NCBI GenBank assembly: GCA_947371015.1
Contig: CANBNK010000007.1
Span: forward strand, 19,853 to 83,852
Direction: 5' to 3'
DNA: 64,000 nt
Source: Acetobacteraceae bacterium
GTDB taxonomy: Bacteria; Pseudomonadota; Alphaproteobacteria; Acetobacterales; Acetobacteraceae
A model generated the notes under the pieces. It worked only from the letters and a program-made list of their open reading frames with translations. It had not been told where the DNA came from and did no database searches. The translations under genes and the position numbers were made by a program. Below, piece after piece: positions 52,725-62,090 of the stretch (its first letter is position 1; each line of letters begins with the position of its first letter).

Positions 52725-53822
52725 ATGACCATCGCACACCGTCGCGCCCTGCTGGGCGCCGCCGTTGCCACGCCAGCGCTTGCACTGCCCGCCTTGGCAC
52801 AATCCGCGCCAGAGGTGAACTGGCGGGTGTCCTCCTGCTTTCCGCGCAACCTGGATGTGCTGTTCGGTACCGGTGACGCGATTGCCAAGCGGGTGGCGCA
52901 GCTGACCGGGGACCGCTTCCGCATCCGCTTCTTCCCCGCCGGCGAGGTGGTGCCCGGCCCGCAGGTGCTGGACGCGGTGCAGAACGGTTCGCTGGAAGGT
53001 GGCCATGGGCCGCTGTATTATTTCGGTGGCAAGGACCCGGCGCTGAACATCTTCACCGCCATGCCGTTCGGCCTCAATGCCAGGCAGAACCTGGCCTGGC
53101 TGCAGCATGGCGGCGGCAATGCGCTGTGCGCCGAGGTGATGGGCGGCTTCAACGCCGTGGCCTTCCCGGCCGGCAATACCGGCGCGCAGATGGGCGGCTG
53201 GTTTCGCAACGAGGTCAAGTCGCTCGACGACCTGAAGGGCCTGAAGTTCCGCACCGCCGGGCTGAACGGGGCCCTGTTCAACCGTCTGGGCGCCGTGGCG
53301 CAGGCGACCCCGCCGGCCGATATCTACCCCAGCCTGGAACGCGGTTCGCTGGATGCGGTCGAGTTCGTCGGCCCGCATGACGATGAGAAGCTCGGCTTCG
53401 TCCGGGTCGCCAAGTTCTACTACTCCCCGGGCTTCTGGGAGGCTGGCGCCCACCTGCACTTCATGGCCAACAAGGAGGCCTATGCGAAGCTGCCGGACCA
53501 GTTCAAGGCGGCGCTGGATGTTGCGTGCGGCGAGGCAAATGCCGACATGTTGAGCAAATACGACCACCTGAACCCGCAGGCGCTGCGCCGGCTGGTCGCC
53601 GCCGGCGCCCAGCTGCGCGTTTGGCCGCGAGACATCCTGCAGGCCGCCTGGCGAGAGGCGCATGCGCTGTTCGATCAGATCGGCGGCCAGAATGAGCGCT
53701 TCAAGCGCATCTACGGCAGCTATCGCGCCTATCGGGATGAGGAATACCAGTGGTTCCGCATCGCGGAGAGCAGCTTCGACAACTTCGCCTTCCCGGCCGC
53801 TGCGGCAGCAGCCGGGCGCTGA
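52725..53822 (+). CDS. TRAP transporter solute-binding protein (lone)
   Basis: A 365-residue DctP-type periplasmic receptor of the TakP-like branch. The signal peptide is RALLGAAVATPALALPALAQ; mature features are FPAGEVVPGPQVLDAVQNG, GGWFRNEVKSLDDLKGLKFRTAG and LERGSLDAVEFVGPHDDEKLG. TakP-like proteins bind 2-oxo or other monocarboxylates. GGAGGA precedes ATG 52725 by nine bases. No DctQ/DctM genes are next to it (the only pair in the window is 7 kb away), and uppP follows after three bases. Confidence 0.9.
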   Translation: MTIAHRRALLGAAVATPALALPALAQSAPEVNWRVSSCFPRNLDVLFGTGDAIAKRVAQLTGDRFRIRFFPAGEVVPGPQVLDAVQNGSLEGGHGPLYYFGGKDPALNIFTAMPFGLNARQNLAWLQHGGGNALCAEVMGGFNAVAFPAGNTGAQMGGWFRNEVKSLDDLKGLKFRTAGLNGALFNRLGAVAQATPPADIYPSLERGSLDAVEFVGPHDDEKLGFVRVAKFYYSPGFWEAGAHLHFMANKEAYAKLPDQFKAALDVACGEANADMLSKYDHLNPQALRRLVAAGAQLRVWPRDILQAAWREAHALFDQIGGQNERFKRIYGSYRAYRDEEYQWFRIAESSFDNFAFPAAAAAAGR

Positions 53823-53825
53823 GAC

Positions 53826-54620
53826 GTGGAATACCTTGCCGCGCTGCTGCTGGGGGTGATCGAGGGACTGACCGAGTTCCTGCCGATCTCCTCCACTGGC
53901 CACCTGATCCTGCTGGGCGACCTGATCGGCTTCCAGGGTCCGCCCGGCAAGGTATTCGAGATCTCGATCCAGCTGGGCGCGATCCTGGCCATCGTGATCA
54001 TCTATTGGCGGAAGCTCCTGGACCTGGCGCTGAACTGCTGGCGCCCGGGGTTGCAGCGCTTCTACGTGGTGAACCTGCTGCTTGCCTTCCTGCCGGCGAT
54101 GGTGCTGGGCGCCACGCTGCACAAGACCATCACGGAGGTGCTGTTCAGCCCCTGGGTGGTCAGCGTCGCGCTGATCCTGGGCGGCATCGCCATCATCCTG
54201 ATCGAGCGGCTGCGGCCAGCCCCCAGCATCCATTCGGTGCCGGAGATCGGGCCGCTGGCGGCGCTGCTGATCGGCTTCGGCCAGGCCTTGGCGATGATCC
54301 CGGGCACCTCGCGCTCCGGCGCCACCATCATCACCGCGCTGCTGGTGGGGGTGGACCGCAAGGTGGCGGCGGAGTTCAGCTTCATCCTGGCCATCCCGAC
54401 CATGCTGGCGGCCACCGCCTACAGCCTGTTCAAGGCGCGGGCCGATCTTTCGGTGGATGGCGCTGGGTTGATCGCGGTGGGCTTCGCCGCGGCCTTCGTG
54501 GTGGCCTTCCTGGTGGTGCGTTGGCTGCTCGGCGTTGTCGGGCGGATCGGCTTCGCGCCGTTCGGCTGGTACCGCATCGTGCTGGGCGCGGTGATGCTGG
54601 CCTGGCTTTCGCTGCGCTGA
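53826..54620 (+). CDS. uppP: undecaprenyl-diphosphatase
   Basis: A 264-residue inner-membrane phosphatase recycling undecaprenyl pyrophosphate for cell-wall and surface glycan synthesis (BacA/UppP). Both active-site motifs are present: GVIEGLTEFLPISSTGHLIL and the phosphatase segment IPGTSRSGATI. GTG 53826 starts three bases after the TRAP receptor stop. The length and eight-helix plan are normal. Confidence 0.95.
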   Translation: MEYLAALLLGVIEGLTEFLPISSTGHLILLGDLIGFQGPPGKVFEISIQLGAILAIVIIYWRKLLDLALNCWRPGLQRFYVVNLLLAFLPAMVLGATLHKTITEVLFSPWVVSVALILGGIAIILIERLRPAPSIHSVPEIGPLAALLIGFGQALAMIPGTSRSGATIITALLVGVDRKVAAEFSFILAIPTMLAATAYSLFKARADLSVDGAGLIAVGFAAAFVVAFLVVRWLLGVVGRIGFAPFGWYRIVLGAVMLAWLSLR

Positions 54621-54703
54621 GCCGGGCGCTGCACGGTCGGAAACACTTGCTTCACGCGCCCGGGCTGAGCATGGTCCGGCCAGAGCATGCCGGATTCGCC
54701 CTG

Positions 54704-55015
54704 ATGCCCCGTTCCCTGATGATTGCCGCCCTGCTGCTGGTTGCCTCTCCGGCCCTGGCGCAGAACTGGCCGACCGAAACCGGTATGCGCGGCGACGCGA
54801 TCGGTGGTGCCTTCGCCAGCTTCGACCGGCTGGGCGCCTACCAGCAGCCACCAAGCGTCGGCGACGACCGGCGCGAGGGGATCACCGGTTGGCTGGGCGG
54901 CATCCAGACCTGGGTCGAGGAGCGCGGCGACATGATCGGCGACCGCCAGCCGCAATCCTCCGGCTACTACCAGCTGCGGCGCAGCTGGGAACGAGAGTGG
55001 AGCATCGGGCGCTAA
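54704..55015 (+). CDS. small secreted hypothetical protein
   Basis: A 103-residue protein with a signal peptide (SLMIAALLLVASPALAQ) and a hydrophilic mature part rich in Gly, Arg, Trp and Glu (ITGWLGGIQTWVEERGD, YYQLRRSWEREW). No family is recognised. ATG 54704 begins the signal peptide; an upstream in-frame ATG at 54671 adds only hydrophilic residues. It follows uppP by 83 bp. Confidence 0.6.
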   Translation: MPRSLMIAALLLVASPALAQNWPTETGMRGDAIGGAFASFDRLGAYQQPPSVGDDRREGITGWLGGIQTWVEERGDMIGDRQPQSSGYYQLRRSWEREWSIGR

Positions 55016-55212
55016 GCCCGGCGTTTAGGACGAAAGCGCTAAGCCCGGCGCGTCAGGACTGGGGCGGTAGGCCCGGCGCCGAGGATTGGGCGCCAGGACC
55101 GAAAGGCCGGGGCGCCCGCTCAGGCCGAGGATATTGGTTCCGCAGCCGGCAAACCAAGGCGCTGGCGCTGCGTTTCAAGGGGGGCGCCCCTTGCGCAACG
55201 AAGGAACCCGCC

Positions 55213-55671
55213 ATGACCGCCCGTGCTGCCCTGTTGACGCTTCCCGCGATGGCCCTGCTGGCCGGCTGCTCCACCGTGGAAGGCTGGTTCGGCCATGAGC
55301 CAGCCCGGCCGCAGCCGGTCGTCGCGCCCGCCCCGCCGGCGCCGCCACCGCCGCCCGCCACGCAGTTGAACCTGGCGCCGGCCGGGCTGGATGGCCGCTA
55401 TGCCGGCACGCTCCGGCTTTCCAGCGGCGCCGCCCGCACCTGCCGCCCCGCCCGGATCCCGGCCAGCGCCACGGTGGCGAATGGCCAGGTGGCGATGAAC
55501 CTCGGCCGCTTCGGCAGTGCGCAGGGCACCATCGGCTCGGATGCCGGGGCGAACCTGACGGGCACCGAGCTGGCCGGGCAGGCCAGCTTCAGCGGCAACC
55601 GGCTGCACGGCCAGGTGCAGCGCGGCACCTGCCCCTATGACATCAGGCTGATGAAGCGCGCGGCGCGCTGA
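55213..55671 (+). CDS. predicted lipoprotein, hypothetical
   Basis: A 152-residue lipoprotein: the signal ends in lipobox LLAGC, followed by a Pro-rich linker (PAPPAPPPPPA) and a small beta-rich domain (LDGRYAGTLRLSSG, ANLTGTELAGQASFSGNRLHGQV, TCPYDIRL) with a Cys pair. AAGGAA lies six bases before ATG 55213. The domain pattern recalls small outer-membrane or periplasmic lipoproteins of unknown role. A strong hairpin follows. Confidence 0.68.
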   Translation: MTARAALLTLPAMALLAGCSTVEGWFGHEPARPQPVVAPAPPAPPPPPATQLNLAPAGLDGRYAGTLRLSSGAARTCRPARIPASATVANGQVAMNLGRFGSAQGTIGSDAGANLTGTELAGQASFSGNRLHGQVQRGTCPYDIRLMKRAAR

Positions 55672-55680
55672 ACCAGGCAA

Positions 55681-55707
55681 CCCCTGCCAGGGAATGCCTG
55701 GCAGGGG
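55681..55707. terminator. strong hairpin between convergent genes
   Basis: Perfect 11-bp arms CCCCTGCCAGG (55681-55691) and CCTGGCAGGGG (55697-55707) with a five-base loop, between the lipoprotein gene and scoB, which converge. It could serve both strands; no U tract. Confidence 0.55.
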
Positions 55708-55783
55708 CCGTGGTGGTGAGTGCGCCCGCGGCCGTCAAGCGGTGGCTCGCCCCGCAGGCCGCGGGGCGGTCCTCCGCCGGGTA

Positions 55784-56431
55784 TCAGTTCTTCAGCGCCA
55801 CCGTGAACTCGGCCTCGGTCTTCGCCTTCACTTCGTCCAGCGTCACGCCCTCGGCCAGCTCGATCAGGCGGACATTGGTCTCGCCGCGACGGGCCAGCTC
55901 GAACACCGCCAGCTCCGTCACCACCATGTCCACCACGCGCTTGCCGGTCAGCGGCAGGGCGCATTCGTTCAGCAGCTTGGATTTGCCGCCGGCGGTGTGC
56001 TCCATCAGCACGATCACGCGCTTGACGCCGGCCACCAGGTCCATGGCGCCGCCCATGCCCTTGACCATCTTGCCCGGGATCATCCAGTTCGCCAGGTCGC
56101 CATTGGCGGCCACCTGCAAGGCGCCGAGGATCGACAGGTCGATATGCCCGCCGCGGATCATCGCGAAGCTGTCGGCACTGCTGAAATAGCTGCTGGTCGG
56201 CAGGGCTGTGATGGTCTGCTTGCCGGCATTGATCAGGTCCGGGTCCTCGCTGCCCTCATAGGGGAACGGGCCGAGGCCGAGCATGCCGTTCTCGGATTGC
56301 AGTTGCACGTTGATGCCGGGCGGCACGTGGTTGGCCACCAGCGTCGGAATGCCGATGCCGAGGTTCACGTAGAAACCGTCCTGCAGCTCAAGCGCGGCGC
56401 GATGCGCCATCTGGTCGCGGTTCCAGGCCAT
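55784..56431 (-). CDS. scoB: 3-oxoacid CoA-transferase subunit B
   Basis: A 215-residue beta subunit. [19 protein letters not shown] opens the fold, the catalytic Glu lies in [12 protein letters not shown], and [14 protein letters not shown] and [12 protein letters not shown] are family features. With ScoA it transfers CoA from succinyl-CoA (or another donor) to a 3-oxoacid such as acetoacetate. The gene follows scoA by 67 bp. The start is ATG 56431. Confidence 0.94.
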   Translation of the reverse strand: MAWNRDQMAHRAALELQDGFYVNLGIGIPTLVANHVPPGINVQLQSENGMLGLGPFPYEGSEDPDLINAGKQTITALPTSSYFSSADSFAMIRGGHIDLSILGALQVAANGDLANWMIPGKMVKGMGGAMDLVAGVKRVIVLMEHTAGGKSKLLNECALPLTGKRVVDMVVTELAVFELARRGETNVRLIELAEGVTLDEVKAKTEAEFTVALKN

Positions 56432-56498
56432 GGTCTTCGCTCCTGATGTTGGAAAGTGCGATCGAGGCTTGTCGGCGTTCCCGCCCAAGCCCGCGCGC

Positions 56499-57209
56499 TT
56501 ACGCCTGTTCAAGCTTGCGGACTGTCCGCTGTTCGATGCGCTTCTCGAAGCCCACCGGGCATTGGAGGATGCGTTGCACGTAGATGCCGGGCGTGACGAT
56601 GTGATCGCCGTCGATCTCGCCGGCCGGCACCAGGTGTTCCACCTGCGCCACCGTCATCTTCGCCGCCGTCGCCATCATCGGGTTGAAGTTCCGCGCGGTC
56701 TTCCGATAGACGAGATTGCCTTCGGTATCGCCCATCCAGGCATGCACCAGCGCCAGGTCGGCGACGATGGCGCGTTCCATGATGTAGGTCTCGCCGTCGA
56801 ACTCCATCGTCGGCTTGCCGTCGGCCACCGCGGTGCCGACGCCGGTCTTAGTATAGAAGGCCGGAATGCCGGCGCCGCCGGCGCGGATGCGCTCGGCCAG
56901 GGTGCCCTGCGGGTTGAACTCGATCTCCAACTCGCCGGCCAGGAACTGCCGGGCGAACTCGGCATTCTCCCCGACATAGGAGGAGATCATCTTCTTCACC
57001 TGCCGGGTCTTCAGCAGGATGCCGAGGCCGGCATCATCCACGCCCGCATTGTTGGAGACGAAGGTGAGGTCCTTCACCCCGCTGTCGCGGATCGCCTCGA
57101 TCAGCAGGGACGGGATGCCGCTGAGGCCGAAGCCCCCGGCGTGAATCATCATGCCATCGCGCAACAGGTCCGCCAGGGCAGCCCTGGCGTCCGGGTAGAC
57201 CTTCGACAT
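56499..57209 (-). CDS. scoA: 3-oxoacid CoA-transferase subunit A
   Basis: A 236-residue alpha subunit. Diagnostic segments are [61 protein letters not shown] and [19 protein letters not shown] 57209 is the first codon of the conserved N-terminus. It precedes scoB on the minus strand and is divergent from the tRNA-Ala gene. Confidence 0.94.
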   Translation of the reverse strand: MSKVYPDARAALADLLRDGMMIHAGGFGLSGIPSLLIEAIRDSGVKDLTFVSNNAGVDDAGLGILLKTRQVKKMISSYVGENAEFARQFLAGELEIEFNPQGTLAERIRAGGAGIPAFYTKTGVGTAVADGKPTMEFDGETYIMERAIVADLALVHAWMGDTEGNLVYRKTARNFNPMMATAAKMTVAQVEHLVPAGEIDGDHIVTPGIYVQRILQCPVGFEKRIEQRTVRKLEQA

Positions 57210-57280
57210 CGGTTGGCCCCTTTGAAAACCGGCCGCAACCTAATCGTCCCGGCGAAAGGAAGAAAGCCGGTCAAAGGGGG

Positions 57281-57309
57281 TTGCCGTGTTCGCAGCGCAA
57301 GGTTATATC
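57281..57309 (+). promoter_or_regulatory. sigma70-type promoter for tRNA-Ala
   Basis: TTGCCG (57281-57286) and TATATC (57304-57309) are 17 bases apart, and the predicted start would lie about 25 bases before the tRNA. Fits a housekeeping promoter. Confidence 0.6.
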
Positions 57310-57339
57310 GCGCGCCCCGGCTACGGGGACCCAACCTGC

Positions 57340-57415
<76 letters not shown>

Positions 57416-57420
57416 GTTCA

Positions 57421-57454
57421 AAGGCCCGGCTGCAAAGCCGGGCCTTTTCTGTTT
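57421..57454 (+). terminator. rho-independent terminator after tRNA-Ala
   Basis: Perfect 10-bp stem AAGGCCCGGC (57421-57430) with GCCGGGCCTT (57437-57446), loop TGCAAA, followed by TTCTGTTT. This is the clearest intrinsic terminator in the window. Confidence 0.92.
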
Positions 57455-57490
57455 CCGGGTCAGCCGGCCGAGCCTTCCCCCGTGTGATGC

Positions 57491-58462
57491 TCAGCCCGGC
57501 TTGACGCCGGCGGCGCGCAATATCGGCGTCCAGCGCGCATTCTCGGCCCGCAGGAAGGCGGCGAGTTCGGCCGGGCCACCCGGGAAGGGCTCCACCCCAG
57601 CCTCGGTGAAGCGGCGCTGCACGCCGGAGTCGCGGCGGGCAGCTTCGGCGGCGGCGGCCAGGCGCTGCACCACGGACTGTGGCGTACCGCGCGGCGCATA
57701 GAGCGCCTGCCAGGAGGATGCCGCGAAGCCAGGAAAGCCGCTTTCGGCCAGCGTCGGCAGCGCCGGCAGCATGGCGGAGCGGCGCGGCGTGGTCACTGCC
57801 AGCAGGCGGACGCGGCCCTCGGCACCCATCGGCGCCAGCAGGGTCTGGCTGTCGATCATCAGGTCGGCGCGGCCGGCCACCAAATCCGTCACCGCCTGCG
57901 GCGTGCCGCGATAGGGCACCACGGTGAAGTCCACCCCGGCCATGGTCTTCAGCAACTCCCCGGCCAGGTGGCTGGCGGCCCCGACCCCGGTGGTGGCGAA
58001 GTTGGCGTCGCCGCCGCGCTGCTTCAGCCAGGCGATGAGGCTGGGGACGTCCTGCGCGGGGAGGCCGGGGTTGACCGCGAGCACGAAGGGCTGGTCGCCC
58101 AGCGGCGCCACCGGCACGAAGTCGGTGAAGATGTCATAGCCGGCATCGGGGTAAAGCGCGGGGACCACGGCCTGGCTGGCGCCGGTCAGCAGCAGGGTAT
58201 GGCCATCCGGCGCGGCGCGGGCGACGGCACGGCCACCGATGGTGGTGCCGCCGCCAGGCATGTTCTCCACCACCATGGTCACGCCGAGGTCGCGCCCCAT
58301 GGCTTCGGCGATGATGCGGGCGACCACGTCGATGATGCCGCCGGCGCCGAAGGGCACCACGGTGCGGATCGACCGGCTGGGCCAGGCCTGCGCCAGGGCG
58401 TGGGAAGCTACCGCCGGGGCAGCCAGGGCCGCGCCGAGCGCGAAAAGGTGACGACGACGCAT
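57491..58462 (-). CDS. Bug/TctC-type solute-binding receptor
   Basis: A 323-residue periplasmic receptor. The signal peptide follows an Arg-rich start (RRRHLFALGAALAAPAVASHALA); mature features are WPSRSIRTVVPFGAGG, VVENMPGGGTTIGGRAVARA and ANFATTGVGAASHLAGELL. ATG 58462 is chosen since it starts the signal; the frame upstream is not conserved. It is separated from the uronate operon by 134 bp and the ligand is unknown. Confidence 0.9.
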   Translation of the reverse strand: MRRRHLFALGAALAAPAVASHALAQAWPSRSIRTVVPFGAGGIIDVVARIIAEAMGRDLGVTMVVENMPGGGTTIGGRAVARAAPDGHTLLLTGASQAVVPALYPDAGYDIFTDFVPVAPLGDQPFVLAVNPGLPAQDVPSLIAWLKQRGGDANFATTGVGAASHLAGELLKTMAGVDFTVVPYRGTPQAVTDLVAGRADLMIDSQTLLAPMGAEGRVRLLAVTTPRRSAMLPALPTLAESGFPGFAASSWQALYAPRGTPQSVVQRLAAAAEAARRDSGVQRRFTEAGVEPFPGGPAELAAFLRAENARWTPILRAAGVKPG

Positions 58463-58596
58463 ACGCGATACCCCGTTGAGGAAGCAGCGCATGCTAGCGC
58501 TATTGCAGTGCAGCGGAAGCCACGGTGCCTTAGCCAACCGGGGCCGCAGCGCCGCCGACCCTCGGCCGGCCGAACCGGCGCGACCGTCGGAGCGCG

Positions 58597-59466
58597 CTAC
58601 GGCGCGATCGTCGAGGCTTGCCCCGGCGCGCCGCAGCCCATGCTCAACCCGGCGCGCAGCGGGCCACCGGGCGGCACCATCGTCAGCGGCCCAAGGGCAG
58701 CCAGGTCCGGGCGGTTGGGCGCATTCGGCACGTGGCTGACCGGCTCGGCGCACAGAATGCCGCTGTCGGTCGGTGCGAAGACCTGCAGGTTGCGCGCCCA
58801 GGCACCCTCGGCCTGCAGGTCCAGCACCAGGTCCGGTCGGGCCAGGCGCAGCAACCCGTCCCAGCCGGTGAAAGATGTATCGAGGCCCGCATAGGCGGCC
58901 TCGTCGCCATCGACCCCATGGCTCGGCTGCGCAGCCACCGGCAGGCCGCGGGAATCGCGCGTCAGCAGCGCCTTGGCGGCAAAGCTCAGGCGCGTCCCGG
59001 CGGGGCAGCGGAAAAACGGATGCCATCCCAGCCCCATCGGCACCGCCTCTGGCGCCAGGTTGCGCAGGCACAGGCCAAGCCGCAGCCCGGCCTCGCACAG
59101 GGCGACCCGCAGCCGGGCGGCGTAGTGGAAGGGCGCGCTGGCCACCTCCTGCACCAAGGTTGCGTTGGCGGGGCCGGCCGTCTCCACCTGCCAGGGCAGG
59201 TCGCGCGACAGGCCATGGATAGCGGTGTTGTCCTCCATCCGGTTGACCCGCAACGGGTGCATCCTGCCAGCGATGGGGAGATGGCCGGCATCCAGGCGGT
59301 TGGCCCAGGGCAGCATCAGGAAGGCGCCGGCGAAGCTGGCGTTGGGGTCGCCGCCCGTCGGCAGGGGCGCCAGCACGTCGATGCCCCGCCAGTTCAGCGC
59401 GGCAAAGGCGCCGCCCTGTTCCGGCAGCAGCCGCGCGGTCCAGCCGGCGGCGGCCAGCTCAATCAA
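58597..59466 (-). CDS. aldose 1-epimerase family protein
   Basis: A 289-residue GalM-like beta-sandwich protein. Features are GGAFAALNWRGIDVL, SFAGAFLMLPWANRLDAG (the FxxPWANR block), AIHGLSRDLPW with the catalytic-type His, and GLGWHPFFRCP with the second His. The start is TTG 59466, which overlaps the udh stop by eight bases (TTGATTGA). It probably equilibrates anomers of the sugar acid or sugar fed to Udh, an inference from the operon. Confidence 0.82.
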   Translation of the reverse strand: MIELAAAGWTARLLPEQGGAFAALNWRGIDVLAPLPTGGDPNASFAGAFLMLPWANRLDAGHLPIAGRMHPLRVNRMEDNTAIHGLSRDLPWQVETAGPANATLVQEVASAPFHYAARLRVALCEAGLRLGLCLRNLAPEAVPMGLGWHPFFRCPAGTRLSFAAKALLTRDSRGLPVAAQPSHGVDGDEAAYAGLDTSFTGWDGLLRLARPDLVLDLQAEGAWARNLQVFAPTDSGILCAEPVSHVPNAPNRPDLAALGPLTMVPPGGPLRAGLSMGCGAPGQASTIAP

Positions 59467-60277
59467 GGGCGAAGGGGTCGCGCGGCGAGGGCGTGGCGCG
59501 CGAGTATTCGGCGCTGGTGTAGCCGCCGCCCTGGTAGCGCTCCTCCACGGCATCGGCCGAGACGATGTGGCCGACCTCGGCGCGGAAGGTCTCCGCGGTG
59601 TCCTGCGGCGCCCAGCCGATGCGGTCGCGGTGGTCGCGGCCCCAGAAGCTGGCGGGGTTGGCCGAGCAGGCCCAGATGACGCAATGCCCGGCGCGCGGCG
59701 CGGTGACGGCGGCGGTCACCAGGCGCGTCAGGTCGCCATAGGAGAGCCAGGTGGAGAGCATCCGCGCGTTGATCGGCTTGGGGAAGCAGCTGCCGATCCG
59801 CAGGTTGACGTTCTCCACGCCGTGCTTGTCCCAGTACAGCCGGCCCATCAGCTCGCCGAAGGCCTTGGACAGGCCGTAGTAGCTGTCCGGCCGGAAAGCG
59901 CAGTCGGCGTCCAGCGTCTCGCCGCGTTCATGGAAGCCGATGCTGTGGTTGCTGCTGGCGAAGAGCACGCGGGCGCCCTCGCGCCGGGCGGCCTCGTAGA
60001 TGTGGTACAGGCCGTCCAGGTTGGGGCGGGCGACCTCCGGATAGGACTTGTCCACGCTGATGCCGCCGAAATGCAGTATGGCGCCGCAGCCCTCCGCCAG
60101 CCGGGCAATGGCCAGGCCATCCGCCAGGTCGGCGCGGGTGAAGCTGGCGCCGGGCGGCAGCGGGTCCGGGAAGGGCAGGATGTCGGTCAGCCGCAGCGAC
60201 CAGCCCTGCGCCGCCAGGGCGGGGGCCAGGGCACGACCGAGATTGCCGGACGCGCCGGTGAGCAGGACGGGCTTCAT
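59459..60277 (-). CDS. udh: uronate dehydrogenase (NAD-dependent, SDR epimerase fold)
   Basis: A 272-residue extended SDR. VLLTGASGNLGRALAPAL is the NAD site; the catalytic Tyr-Lys pair is in SYYGLSKAFGE, with SSNHSIGF upstream. ILHFGGISVDKSYPEV and NLRIGSCFPKP match uronate dehydrogenases, which oxidise galacturonate or glucuronate to aldarolactones. It lies eight bp after dctM in an operon with a TRAP transporter and a DapA-family enzyme, which fits oxidative uronate catabolism. Confidence 0.88.
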   Translation of the reverse strand: MKPVLLTGASGNLGRALAPALAAQGWSLRLTDILPFPDPLPPGASFTRADLADGLAIARLAEGCGAILHFGGISVDKSYPEVARPNLDGLYHIYEAARREGARVLFASSNHSIGFHERGETLDADCAFRPDSYYGLSKAFGELMGRLYWDKHGVENVNLRIGSCFPKPINARMLSTWLSYGDLTRLVTAAVTAPRAGHCVIWACSANPASFWGRDHRDRIGWAPQDTAETFRAEVGHIVSADAVEERYQGGGYTSAEYSRATPSPRDPFALD

Positions 60278-60285
60278 GGGGAACC

Positions 60286-61566
60286 TCAGTGGAACAGGGC
60301 GGGCAGCCACAGCGACAGGCCGGGGATGTAGGTGACCAGCAGCAGCACCACCACCATGGCGGCATAGAATGGCCCGCTGGTCTTGGTGGCGTCCCACATG
60401 GAGACCTTGCCGACGGCGCAGGCGACGAACAGCACCGGCCCCACCGGCGGGGTGATGGTGCCGATGCCCAGGTTGACGATCAGCACGATGCCGAACTGCA
60501 CGGGATCCATGCCCAGCGCCTTGACTACCGGCAGGAAGATCGGCGTGCCGATCATGATCAGCGGCGCCATGTCCATGAAGGTGCCCAGCACCAGCAGGAT
60601 GACGTTGATCAGCAGCAGCGTCAGCAGCGGGTCGGTGGTGATGCCGCGCATCAGCGCCACGGTCTGCGCTGGCACCTGCAGCAGCGCCATCAGCCAGCCG
60701 AAGGCGCCGGCGGTGCCGATGATCAGCATGACCATGCCGGTGGTGCGCACCGCGCCGCCCACGGCCTCGGTGAAGCCCTGCCAGTTCAGGCTGCGATAGA
60801 CGAACAGCACCACCGCCAGCGCGTAGAGCACGGCGATACAGGCGCTTTCGGTGGCGGTGAAGATGCCGCTGCGCACGCCCGCGAAGATGATGACGATCAG
60901 CATCAGCCCCGGAAAGGCGGCGACGCCCAGCCGCAGCAGCATGCCCCAGCCGGGGAAGGCCTCGCTCGGGTAGCCGCGCCTGACCGCCACCAGCCAGGCG
61001 ACGACCATCAGCGAGAGCATCATCACCAGGCCGGGCACGATGCCGGCGGTGAACAGATCCGCCACGCTGATCGCGCCGCCGGCGGCGATGACGTAGAGGA
61101 TCATGTTGTGGCTGGGCGGGATCAGCAGGTCGATCAGCGCGGCATTGGCGGTGATGTTGACCGCGTAGTCCGGCGCATAGCCGCGCGCCTTCATCTGCGG
61201 GATCATCACGCCGCCGACGGCACTGGCATCCGCGACCGCGCTGCCGCTGACGCCACCGAACAGCGTGGCGGCGACGATGTTGACCTGCCCCAGCCCGCCG
61301 CGCAGGTGCCCCACCATGGCGGCGGCCAGCGCCACCAGGCGGTCGGCGATCTGGCCGCGCATCATCAGGTCGCCGGCGAAGACGAAGAACGGGATCGCCA
61401 GCATGGAGAAGACGTTCATGCCGGAGGCGAGTTGCTGGAACACCACGATGGGTGGCAGATCCATCCACAGCACCGTGACCATGGCGGCGGCGCCGAGCGC
61501 GAAGGCCACCGGCGTGCCGATGATGAGCAACACGCAGAAACTGCCGAGCAGTACCGAGAGTTCCAT
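60286..61566 (-). CDS. dctM: TRAP transporter large permease
   Basis: A 426-residue DctM-type permease with about twelve to thirteen helices. Recognisable blocks are FFVFAGDLMMRGQIADRL, ATLFGGVSGSAVADASAVGGVMIPQM, IPPSHNMILY and GIGTITPPVGPVLFVACAVG. It starts five bases after the small permease stop. It drives Na+-coupled uptake of the solute delivered by the adjacent receptor. Confidence 0.95.
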   Translation of the reverse strand: MELSVLLGSFCVLLIIGTPVAFALGAAAMVTVLWMDLPPIVVFQQLASGMNVFSMLAIPFFVFAGDLMMRGQIADRLVALAAAMVGHLRGGLGQVNIVAATLFGGVSGSAVADASAVGGVMIPQMKARGYAPDYAVNITANAALIDLLIPPSHNMILYVIAAGGAISVADLFTAGIVPGLVMMLSLMVVAWLVAVRRGYPSEAFPGWGMLLRLGVAAFPGLMLIVIIFAGVRSGIFTATESACIAVLYALAVVLFVYRSLNWQGFTEAVGGAVRTTGMVMLIIGTAGAFGWLMALLQVPAQTVALMRGITTDPLLTLLLINVILLVLGTFMDMAPLIMIGTPIFLPVVKALGMDPVQFGIVLIVNLGIGTITPPVGPVLFVACAVGKVSMWDATKTSGPFYAAMVVVLLLVTYIPGLSLWLPALFH

Positions 61567-61571
61567 GGCGC

Positions 61572-62087
61572 TCAGTCCGTGATCAGGGTGTGTTCGGGCA
61601 TGCCCTTGGGGGCGCTGCCGCTCAGTGCATGCGCCAGCAGTCGTTCCAGGCCGAACAGCGCCATCAGCGTGCCGCCCAGCACCAGCGGCAGGTATTCCAC
61701 CGACCCAGGCAGCCCCAGAGTCGGCAGCGTGGCGTTCCACACGCCCATGGCGAGTTCGCTGCCAAACCAGGTCATGCAGCCGCCGAACAGCGTGACCGCC
61801 AAATCCGACAGCACCTTGAACAGCCGGATGACCGGCGGCGGCAGCACGTCGCGCAGCGTCTCGAAGCCCATGTGGAAGCCTTCCCGCACGCCCAGCGCGG
61901 CGGCGCCCATGATGACCCAGGCCAGCAGCAGCAGGGCCGAGGCCTCGCCCCAGGCCGGCGTGTCGTTCAGCACGAAGCGGCCGAACACCGCCCAGGCGAC
62001 GACCGCCGTCATCACCACCAGGCAAGTGCCGGCCACCAGCACCGCGCCCCGCGCCAGTATCGCCATGGCGGCGGAATAGGCCTGCAC
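61572..62087 (-). CDS. dctQ: TRAP transporter small permease
   Basis: A 171-residue DctQ-type subunit with four helices; TAVVAWAVFGRFVLNDTPAWGEASALLLLAW contains the RFxxNxxxxWxEE-like pattern, and AALGVREGFHMGFETL is the usual loop. GTG 62087 starts three bases after the receptor stop. It is essential for TRAP function together with DctM. Confidence 0.92.
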   Translation of the reverse strand: MQAYSAAMAILARGAVLVAGTCLVVMTAVVAWAVFGRFVLNDTPAWGEASALLLLAWVIMGAAALGVREGFHMGFETLRDVLPPPVIRLFKVLSDLAVTLFGGCMTWFGSELAMGVWNATLPTLGLPGSVEYLPLVLGGTLMALFGLERLLAHALSGSAPKGMPEHTLITD

Positions 62088-62090
62088 GGC

